A model generated the notes under the pieces. It was not told the DNA's origin, ran no database searches, and saw nothing but the letters and a program-made list of their open reading frames with translations. DNA of 64,000 nt from Rallus limicola (taxonomy: Eukaryota; Chordata; Aves; Gruiformes; Rallidae). The number at the start of each line of letters is the position of its first letter. The first letter of the stretch is position 1. The DNA lies in the NCBI GenBank assembly GCA_022605955.1, contig JAKCOZ010000005.1, forward strand, positions 434,001-498,000, written 5' to 3'. The position numbers and the translations under genes were made by a program. Positions 39,701 through 51,700 of the stretch are shown in pieces.

Positions 39701-42700
39701 ATGTCTCTTCATCTGTCTCTATGTCTTCCACCTCTAAGTACTCGCCCATCTGCCATAAAAAACCCAAGATGGACAATTAAAACATTCACTTCATTTCTTA
39801 TAGTAGAATGTAGAGCAAAGCAAAAACACATTACATTGCCATCTTCATCTTCATTCTTCCCTGCATTTTTCCAACATATTAATTTTCTTTCAAATGTGTA
39901 ACCTAAAGGAAATATTTTTAAGTATAGGAAATGAACTGCTGCCAAACATCACTGCATATCAACTACAGGGATGGGAAAGAAGCTCCAGCTGTACAGCAAG
40001 TTTTTCAGGAACCTAGTGAGAAGATGGAAAAGTAAAATATTTTCATAGGAAAGAGATGAATTATAAGTTATTTCACAGTTTTGCAAGCTCACTGTGTAAT
40101 GCACAGAGACAATACATGCTGTAGGCAAAGCAGAGCTTGAGCCTTCTGTTTTGATATTAATGGTGAACTGAAAGGGCAATTAAAAAAGCTAAGAATTATT
40201 AGCTTTTTAGTACTTCATCCAGGACATTTCACTACTGTTTTATCAGGCTGATGTCCCTTTAAAACAGTCTATCTAAAACATAGCACAAGACATTGCTCAT
40301 GCCAGGTAGCATTGAATACATGCACAGGGTGAAAGGCCTTTCCCAGCCTATGTGCAAACAGTGTTACCATGAAGTATTTACTATATACATTTAATATAAA
40401 TACTGTATATATTATATAAATATATACATATTATTTTATATTTACTATATATATACACACCATGAGGTATTTACTATATCATGTTTCCATGCAGTAATCA
40501 GAGCTGCTCTTAGGTATTTTTCTCCAAGCTGATCTGACACCATTCTCATTCACACTTACATAGCCTTTACACTTTAAAAGTACATGCTCATTAATATTTG
40601 GGGAAAAAAATTAGACAGGCGGGAAAAAATAATCCATCAACCAACTGGAAGTACCTTCTAAATGCATAAAGCAAAAACCAGTTATGTTCTACTCCATCTC
40701 AGATGAAAACCAAAGAAAACCTCACCTTCACTCTTTCAGACAGACTGAGATCATTTCCAGAACCACCAGCTCCCCAGCTCTCATTCATCACTGACTGTAC
40801 ATAGACAGAGAGAAATATTTATATGCATTAATCAGAACCCAAATCAGTCAAAGCTCCTACTGATTTAAACTTTCAGATCCTTTATGATGTATTTAATTTT
40901 TTTTTAATTAAAATACGCAGGTAATCCTCTGAAACCCTACACAGGAACGGACTGAATCATTTGGAACAACAGTGCAAATAACCATAACATGCCTAAAAAG
41001 TGGCATTTAGAGCAGAATCTTTGATTTCTACAGCAGTTTTTTCCCCTTTCCTTTCCATAGTGCAGGCTTAAAGGTTACAGAGGCCAACTTATTGCATTAC
41101 AGCCTCCTCCTCCTATGACATAGCACTTTTTCTGATGCATTCTACTATTACCGTATTTAAGCTGCTAATGTGACAAAAACACACAGGCATGCCTAAAACT
41201 TCCTGCAGCAAAGACAAGTATTAAGAATTTCCATCAAATAAAGGATAATAGAAGTTGCTTTATGGGGTAAAAAGCCAATTCACAGTGGCTAAAGGAAGAC
41301 ACCCAAAGGCAGTCTATCCCAATGAGGCAACTATATTAGTCATGAGAAAAAAAATGGCAAATATATTCTTGTCATGTATTATTATACAATTGATTATATT
41401 TACCTGTATTATTATACAAGTGATTGTTTCAAAAGCATTCCTTGACTCAATCCCAAGCACATGTGTTATTATGGAGCAAAAAGACAGCTTGTGCTCTTCA
41501 GCAAGACACATCAGGCCCATCATCTGAAGGCACTTACGTGTATTGCACAAATTCTGTGTATTGCACAAAATTATCTGTTCCTTTTTTAATGAAAAGTTTA
41601 AGGTAACTTTTGTACAAGCTCAATCACAGCTTACTTATTTGTTATTCAGGCAGGAGGGCAGAAGTTCTTAGTAAGTGGATTTGTATTTCCATCTTACTCT
41701 CTCCAGATGATGCCTGTTGTTTTCCTGTCCTTACACATTAAATCCCTAATCTCACATATTTCAGACGATTAAAAAAGGCTTCTGGCCTGCCTACTGTTTA
41801 CTTTAGGTAGCTGAAGCAACCTAGCTTCAGTGACAGACAATTCAGTGCTTGCTACAATCCCCAAGAAACAATAAAACTGTGCATGCTGGCATTCCTACTC
41901 TCAAGACTTTTTCCTTTTGCCAGCCTCTATTAATTGCATTCTTCAGTAAAAGCATTACAACTGTCCTTGCAGGGCACCTTATTTATTAGTCAGATTATGG
42001 CAGCTCTTCAGTAGAGCAAATGCCACTGCCAAGTGTGATCTCTGCAGGTGCCTCTGCAAGTATTAGACACTTAGGTAGTATTTTAAATATTTGCCACAGA
42101 TGGGATAAATACTGCTAGCCTTTAACATTTGGACAGTGCATCTCTCCATGTTTTTATCTGTTTGAATGTGGAGCTTGTCCACATGGACAAATGTAAGCTC
42201 ATTACCTCATTCTCATTTAGCATCTGTGGTGTAAGACACCCCCACACTTTTCTTCTTCCAGGTGAGCCATTCTCTTTATTTCCATTTGATAATTCAGAAG
42301 TAGAACATGTTTTTCTGGGGGAGCCCACATTATTTCCTTGAGCTGCTTTCCCCTCTTCCTCTGCAAGGAGAATCACATCAGATCAGATAATATAATGCAC
42401 CATCCAAGAAAAAGAAAAATGTGAATTTCATTAGATCTAATATTGACATTTTTACACATTCATTTCTCCTCTTAGAACTTCATGTGCATCATATATATGT
42501 ATTTTGCAATCTACAAAAACAAATATGTAGCTTGAACTCAAGTGCAGAGTATCACCTATTCCTCCATATCGAACAATTCACTGTCTCAAAAGCTCATGCA
42601 ATATACAGAAAACTTTATATCAAGTAACCCAAGAGCAAACACCTGTGCTATCTACTACAGAAGTGAGCCTTGGTAGTTCTTGTCCAAGCCAATGCTGATA

Positions 42701-45700
42701 CCAGCTGTGAGTCCATCCAGGGCCAGCACCCACAGAGTTCTTGGGTGTCCACAGGTACCACTGCCAGAATCTTCACCAGTCCAGGAGCATGTGATGAGAT
42801 GCACTGGCAGGTCCTACAACCTAGCACCTGTATCTGTAGTCAGTAAAACACCTCACTTGAACTGATTTTTGTAGGCACTGCTACTTTCAGTGTTTAACAA
42901 CTGTAGTATACTCTTAGTTTAGCTTATTACTGATTGGATTTCCTCCCTCTATCAGCAATCTGACTGTGTGGGAAAATTTTGCAAGTTAATTTTCAGACTA
43001 AGAATTTTGCAAGTTCATAATGTTCAGACTAACAAACAGCAATACGGCAGTGATACTTAATTGCCAAAACTTTAGGTCCTGGGATTAAATACAGATTTCA
43101 AGCAAGGTTTATTCTCTTCAGGGATTCATTTGGTCTTGAAAGACAGAGTGGAAGAATGTTTTACCAGTACATGGACAGATTGGAAAAACTTCTCTGTGTT
43201 TATTTTATACATCGATAGTAGTTAACTGAGCCATTCAGTGATAACTTGTGACAACTTTCAGACTTAACTCCTTGGACAACAAGAGCAAAGTTGAGACAAC
43301 CGTCAGTGCTTCTGACTATCCTACCAGACAGCTCCACAGGGCACGGAGCAGCCAGCAGAATCAGGATTCAATTAGTCATCATCAAATGATCAACAGTACA
43401 GACTGGATCTAGGAGCTGATTACAGATGAGGACAAGTGTGTGCATGGAAGTATGGATTTTCAAACACACGCTGAATAGGGGTTTTTTCCTACAACATGGC
43501 GAAGAATACACTAATCATGGCCCCCAGAAAAGCAGGGCTTTTTATGTTAAAAGTCTTACTATCAAATACGCAGCCACTGTAGGACAATCAATTCAAAATA
43601 ATTTCACACCACATTATTAATGAAAAATGAATACTTATTTAACAAAGTTGCTTGGGTTTAGTTTGGAAAAATCTACTTTATAACAATGGGAAAGACCGCA
43701 GTATATTTCTAAGCATAATTATATTTTACAGGCATTGAAGTAATTCTTGTGGAGAGGTTTGATGATGAACCTACCAAAGAGTTATTACTCCCCAGGGACA
43801 GCTCTGTGTTGCAGTTACTATGACACACAGAAAGGGCTGGCAGTCTGGGCATAACCTTGAGTCCATGCTCATAAGAGTCAGTGTTCATAGCAAGTAAACC
43901 GCACCAGGCCAAGGCAATCTAGGAAATAGATTTTAATGCTCAGACCACAGATGGATCCTCTGAATAATTCCTAAATCCCAGGTCTCTTGATACAACATCT
44001 GGCTTCTTGCTTTTTTTTAGCAAGTACTTTCCTAAAACAGTATTTGGAAGCAGCAGTACACATGTGCAATCTCCTCCTACACTCCATTTCAAGCCACAGA
44101 AATGAAGTTGTGGGACACAGGATACCCTCTTATAAATTCTGGTAAAAGGCCACCCACTACTTGAAGGTATTTTTACTGTCACCCTACTTTACAGGAAGAA
44201 CTAGATGACAATCTCAAAAAGCTTCAGCGTTTTGTGACTAATGACAAAACAGGATGAACTTCCAGTTTTATATTAAGAACTGACAAACTTGATATTAAAG
44301 GCTGAGAAACCACAAAAGCAGAGTAAGCATTTTAGGGTACATGGCAAATTAAGCAGCCAAACACACACAGACCTAAAGAGTAACAATAGGGACTGAAGAC
44401 CCAGTATCCTCCCTGGGCACATCAGGAGCCCTCGTGTATGAGAAATGAGCAGCAGCTTCTCAAAGTCATACGCTTTTCCCAGCCAGATCAACAGAGACAA
44501 GAAACATCATCAGCTGGAATGATCAGAACATAATTCATACAGTCAGTAGGCTCTGATTCGATAATATATACATGATATTCCCACACAAGCCCATGCCTAT
44601 TTTGGTTACCACTGTGGTCATTCTCCCGAGATAAAGACGACCATCCTTCTCCGTAACATGGATTCTGGGTTCTCCAAATAAAACAGTAACACACTTAGCA
44701 TTAAAAGACCTATGATACATAGCTAGGCAATTATAATTAGACAGTACATGAGCTGACAAACTTATTTTATTAGGTTATGTACTTCCTAGACAGCTAAGCT
44801 ATTATCAGTTAAAAATCTAGATAGATTAAATCAGCCAGTAAGAAATCAAGTACATTCATAGTATTTGTGTGTCATTTACCTACACTGGTCTAGAGTTAGG
44901 AGCACTAGCCCTTTTCCTAAGGGATCCATCACAAACTGCTGTCAGAAACTGGTTAAGACCATTGCAGAGCTATCGGGTTATAGAATATTTAACTTCAGGA
45001 TTTGATGAAACATTCCCAACTGCAGTATGAAACTAAATTTATGACTGCAAATGTAGAAAAATTCAGAAGGAAAAGAAAGAAGTCTAAACAACCCAAAGCA
45101 GGAGTGAGATGCATGCTGCGGGCAGAGTATCAACTATGCAGCCATGTGCATAAGGAGGCTACACCACCTAAGTTGGAGGGGGGAAGGTGAATCAAACATT
45201 ACCATTGCTGGTCTCAAGCACAGTCCCTCAGGGCCAGTAAAGATTCACCTTCAGACATCCAAAGTAACTACTGATACCTAGAGTTTCTCAATGCATGCAT
45301 CACGTAACTGGCTCTCTTGAAGCACTAACAGTCTTGATCTTAAAAATATTATTAAAAATAACACAAACTGTTCTAAATTTAAAGTAGAATCTGCAGAGAA
45401 ATATCACAGCTGTATTCATGTGATAGTGACCCACACTTCACCCATTTCTGTCCTTACTTTTGAAAGGTAAGGGGAAGGAGAATCACATTCAAGCCACCAA
45501 AAGAATCACTCTGCCTTCCTCCTAAGTGATAACTGATTCATTATGCACAGTCACAGCTCTCAACTTGCCAAGACCCAAATGTACACTGCTGGCCTTTACA
45601 ACAAATGACAAAAGTCCAAAATAAGGGATGTAAACACCACAAAAAGCAGCAGAAAAAGTCCATAATGATGGAAAGATTCACACATTCACTCTGCAGACAG

Positions 45701-48700
45701 TTTTTCAGTTTTACTTTTTAGAAATTCCACTGTCTGTCCCTTAACAACAAAATAACAAGGCAACCTAGGTCTCTAGAAATGTAAATCTGAATCTCAAGAG
45801 AAGTACCCATCATAATTGTGTGTCACTGAAGAGTACATTGCAGACTTCAGAAACATTTCTATCCCAAAGTATAGCCAGCTTGATTTTTTTTTTCCTCTCA
45901 CACTATCTATCATCTCTGTTTAAAATTCTTTTTGCCTTCCAATTTGGAAGGGAATCTTTCAGAAATGTCCGTTGATCACCCATGTATTTCAAAGAATGAT
46001 GGAGTCACTTATGAAGCCAGAGAAGAGAGCTACTTAGATTATCAGGAAAAACTTCCTTTCAGTGAAATCTGTTAGATGAAATAGTTGCTCCAGAAGAATG
46101 ATAAAAGTGCCATGATCTGAAACATTTCAAAGCTAGACAGAGCAATCAATAACATAGTGTAGAAAACCTGGCTTGGGATAATACACTGAACAAAATAATG
46201 GACAGGTATTTCTCACCTTTTTTCAATCAAATTAATTTATTTTTAAAAATTGGGTGAGAAAGACCCCTTTACTTTAAAAAAATACACCAAAGCTACTACT
46301 GTAAATTCTAACTTACTTCTTCAACCTCAAAATGCTGGACTGAGGGCCAGCAGAAGGCCTGTGAATTCCTTAAATCCCTTCCAAGTTACGCTTTAATGGA
46401 AGAGCTGTGATTCAAACAATACAGTACTTTGTGCACAACTCAAACAGGTTTACTCACAGTAGTGTGATAACTGTCTTACACAGAGGTCACAAGTACAAAT
46501 CTCATGTTCATTAACTACCTCCATTCTTCAAACACACCATCAGCAAACAAACATTTTAAAACAAGAACAAACCCTACCACTGCAATGCTTCCATAAAGTA
46601 TCACTGAGATGCTCAAAAGACCATTAACATGCTGTAGAAGTACCTGCATTTACCTTTTTGCAACTACGTAAACTGTTTTATGGTGCTGAGCTTCTTTACC
46701 CTAAATGCCAAACTGTAAGAGGAAAAAAAACACATTTCAAAGCCAAAAATCCAATTTTGAGGGAAAATAATTTTAAAGCCTTCACCTTCTTTTTGACAAT
46801 TCAGTCAAAGCAGCACCCAATCAAATTTTCAGTTACCATCTGCTTGTATATTGCCCAGCTGAGAACATAGTGCTCTATTTTAAAGTTACTTAGCCTAGAA
46901 AGCTTGCTCTGATTTCCATTCTCAAGCTATCTTCCTGATTGCATGTATTTAAATGCATAAATTGCAATATAGTTTGTGCAACTTTTCATAACACAAAGCC
47001 CAAGTATCCCATACAGTACCTGGAGGATTTCAGTATTAGGGTCCTATATGCCTGTCTATAAACAAGAGTAACCCAGGTGCAATTCAGGCACCTGAACTTT
47101 GCTACACAGTGCTGTTTTAAGAGTTTTGGAGCATCCTGTCTAACCTCCTGCTGACACCCAAAAAGGCAGCAGATGTTCCATAGATACTACATCATACCTG
47201 CCAACCCTTAGCATGGGAGCTGTGTATTCCCTAGCCATCTGAATCCCTAAATGTCAAACATTGTGGTCCTCTCTATCTACATCTTCAATTTCTACCTCAA
47301 ATTAAGCAGGGAATTTTTGCTGCTGAATCCCCTTTCCCTCAATGCAGTGTTTTCCCAGGGTAACTCACTCATGTCTAAAGGATTCTCTCCTTTTTACACC
47401 AGAACAGAGATTCAGCTGCTGCAGCCTTTTCCCCTTAAGTCTTTGATCTTACCCTGATTCAATGACATACAATCAGCAAAAAGTATTGTTTACCTTTTTT
47501 CCCTCTCCATTCAGAAAAGGTCAACTTTCACTATATTCAGTAATATGGCCTTGATGCATTTCTCAGCAATGCTATTTTCCTAAGGAAATTTTACTACACC
47601 ATGTCCTCAGCTAGTATAAATACATTTTCCATGGATTGGGACAACTATCTTCAGTGGGACTCCTTCTGACTTAAAAGGGTAAACTCTAAAGTCCCAATTA
47701 TTCCTCTTGACTGCCGTTTTTGGCTACTTCCCCTTACGTAGTGTTTAAAAAAGACAGGAAGAGACTTCTTTTCATGTGCTCCTTCAGGGGAAAGATGAAT
47801 GACTGTTACTCTCAAGTATATATCAGCCACTCTTACACACATACTTTAGCTTAATGTACAGCAGTACTTTTTCCAAAACTCACCCAGCTCTTACTTTTCA
47901 AAAGTTTAACTGTTCTTCTGCTGTTATCAGTATCTCTCCCTTTTTCCTTAATGGAACCTGTGTGTTTAGGGTTTATGTAGCATTTCTCTGTATTGATATT
48001 ATGCCTCTGTTGTGCTTTAGGTAGTGTCAGTGTTAGAAAAGAGACAGTACTTCCTGTTTATACCACACTCACCCCAGCTGATGACTTTAAAATATGTATT
48101 TTCCTTCCACGGTTCGACAGTGCTGTTTCCAGATACCTTCATTTGAATACTATAATACAGTTCAGCAAAACAAGGCAAAATGTGCACTTGACCATTTCAT
48201 CCGCCTGCCAAGAGCCAAACCCTGCCTCTTCCAGCAGATGATGAAAAATTATCCTTAAAAAAATTCAGAAATCCATGACAGAAACATGGCAGACCCTCAG
48301 CTGTTATTAACCAGAAGAGTCCTTTTAAGGGAGCTACATAGCCTAGTATCTACCAGGGATCAAGTGATACCATCCCTACCAAGCAATACCAGTGCACTCG
48401 ATGAGATCTCTAGTTCTAACATTAAAGTGTGTGGGGGGGGGAGCATCATAAAGACACTGGCTGTACATCATAGTATTTCACAATTATAATTTGGCCTCAT
48501 TGTTGGCCACAATCAGCCATACTTTGAACATCTGCTAAAAGAAACACAATGTATGAAAGTTTATTACTCTAAATAAGCACTGAGTTCATTAAACTTGTCA
48601 GGGTTTGTTGGGTTTTGTTTTTTTTACAATCAAAGCAACCTTGAGTGTGCTTAAATTCATCCTCAGCACAAGGGGATTACATTAAATACATATGTTGGGA

Positions 48701-51700
48701 GCACTTTAAAAAGCAAGGGACAATAATAAATTAGGACGGAATTGATTTTGAAAAACTCCTGTGTACTTGCATTCTAGAAGAATTCAGCCCTAGCAGGTAA
48801 GCAGATAAGCAGTGTAAGAAACAAGTGAATTGTATATAATTAAAATCATCTGACATCTCCACACAAAGTACTCAACAAATAATAATTGCAGCAGGTAGGA
48901 ACACATTATCAGACAAAAAGTTTTTAAAATGCTTGATTTGGGATACTAAAATTAAGTTATTCTTCATGAATCTTCAAAAAGGCCTGATTTTTTTTTTTAA
49001 GACAAACACCTTCTTTCTTGAAATCAGGCATTTCTATGTGCTTTCCTCTGTCCACTGTAAAATGACACAGTTCTACAAGGAGTTCAGCACTAAATTGGAA
49101 GTGAGGTCATTTCTGACTGTCCTGTTGAGCCACTGTATGCCTCTGATCTCTGACATTTGCTTTGTTTCCTTTCCATATCTGGAAGAGAGGGGTAACACTG
49201 CTTCCTCACATCACTTCAATGACATGAAATTTAGCCAACAGCTGCATTTAGCACACTTGAATGCCTTCCAAGGCAACATGACCAGCTAGAGCAAGAGTTT
49301 GTCCTGAGTAACTTTTTTTACAGTAACACAGAATTCAACCATATCCAATACAACTGTATAGGATGGATACTGTATCAAATGATCAACAGGAAAATAACTA
49401 CATACTTCCCTTTTCTACATTCCTCAAAATCTAAGTTATACAACAGAAAGGATATACATATTTTCCATCTGAAACAATCTTTAGAAATTGATTAGTAATA
49501 AAGGCATCACAGAAAAGAGCAAAGAATTGCTATTAGGGAAGCACTGCTGTTCAAGGGCTGTCAAAGTTTCCAGGAGGCTGAGAGCCTCCATCCTTATCTG
49601 GTGCTGGCAGTGAGCTACTGTGCAAACACACACTAGTCATTTCACCTCCTTATGCCTACTTTTTTCTGTTTATACAATGGAGAATGTCCTTTGCATAGCA
49701 AATACCACAGAGATCTAAGGACAATGAATATCCAGGAAACAGATCACCTATTATTATTGCTCCATCCCTGTGTCTGGAGTTTTTTCCAACACTTCAGGGC
49801 TCCGTATGATATTTGGTTGACACTATATTGAATAAAGGTTACATAGAGATAGCTACTGAATTTATCATCAATAGAAAACTGCAAATTTTTTCTCCCAACC
49901 AATTCTTTCCAATGATCCAGCAGAACACATCAATAAAGAGCTCTGAATTGATGCTGTTTCCCTATTTCATGCCCTGTTTAAGTTCCCTGGGGACAAAAGA
50001 TTAATTTAATTAGTTTTATTGAACTGCCTAGATGCTTTTATTGGCAAATCCACTCATAGGAAGAAGGTTGCAGATTTCTCTTGGGGTTAGTGTTGTCCTA
50101 CTGGTCCATTTTTAAAATTAAAGTGAATTTACTGTCATTCCTTATATAGTTTTTTGCTATGCTTTCTGCTGTTAAGACTCACATTTGTAAAGTGCCTCCA
50201 CTGACATTTATGTAGGAAGTTTGAGTAGTTGTTTTTCCTAAGTGTGGTAACGAAAAAAGGAAGCAGACAGCTACTGTCAAATGGACTGTGAACTAAATAT
50301 ATCGCCCAGCTTTCACTGGGGAATTAAATTAATCTGATCACAACACAGAATATGGCTCTTGCATGCCACCTGGAAGCAGAGAAGTGGTCAGCCACCTTCC
50401 AACTTCATTTGCTTGACAGCTCACTCCCCACAAGAAGCACGAAAACAACAGCACCCAGGCTACAAAGTACATATCCAAGATTCAGCTGGCTAGGAGACTG
50501 GTCTGTCCAAAGCCCCCAAGCTTCCAACACACTGTCAGTCAGCATGAGGTGTAAGTAATCAAACAAAATTAATAGCAGGAATGGACTGAATCTAATCCCA
50601 GGGCTCAAATGCCCAGAACTGAAATCTGTGTCATCGACTCTGTAGATCCACCCCTCCCAAGGTTCCTTCAGCTGCACAGTAAAGAAATCACTCTTAGGAT
50701 TTTCCTTTGGACATAAAAAACCATAGTGGAGCTGTACAACCTCAAAGCAAATGCCAGTTAGCATACTATTACCAGATTGTTTTAATACTCAAAGCTAAAA
50801 AACAAACTAACCAAACTAAATATGTAACATGGCATAAGCAGAAGGGGGCTCAGCAATTCCCAAGCAGAACAAACTAATGCATTAAAATAAATGACTAATG
50901 AAATGATTCCTCTTACCAATCTCTTTGCTTTGGAATTGCACAAGAGGCAGACTTTTTTCCCCAGAAGCTGAAAACTACTGCAAAGCTTTACAGAAAGCAT
51001 GAAATAGTTCATCTTTCTGGATCTGTGCCCTAATTACTAAATTAGTCTCCCATGGGTTCACCAGCCCTTTCACCTATCCTGTTATTTTCTTAACTTTTAA
51101 TAATGTTTTGTTGGAATTTTTAAAATAAAACACATACTTTGGAAACTGTACACAGGAAAACTAAGACACACTAGCATTTTAACCTAGATCTCAAGTATCC
51201 ATCCATTACACAATCATTAAAAAAGGTTAAAACATTTTCCAATATGGAGGGAATCCTCCCATACTTTAAATATTATGCATTTAAGATATATAGGTCACAT
51301 ACTGTTGGAGCATATATGTTTTAAAAACTGAACTCAGAGTTTTAATGTGACTTTTCAATGTGTTTATCAATGTCCCATCAGATCTGGTAGAAGAGAGGTA
51401 AAACAGTTACTGTAGGATTTATTTGACAATTAGTTTATGAAATCTAACTCTGTCACAGTACCAAGCACACTTTAAACACCAGAATCCTTGTATTTTTAGG
51501 AACACTAAAATCAGGAAGATTAAATTCCTCTATCAAAGATATAGTTTTACGGTCCACAAAGTTATAATGCATCTGTGCAGTATTTAAACCATACACATCA
51601 CTAAATGAATTACACAGAATTTAGAAGGACCTCATTTTCACTCCAAATCTTGTTCTATTTGAGCTAAGAGAGCATCCAGTAACAAAAGGATTAACAGGAT

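Noticed and set aside
50405..50764. 119-codon minus-strand frame in intron 1
   Set aside because: No recognisable domain, no splice link to IFTAP exons and no conservation evidence.
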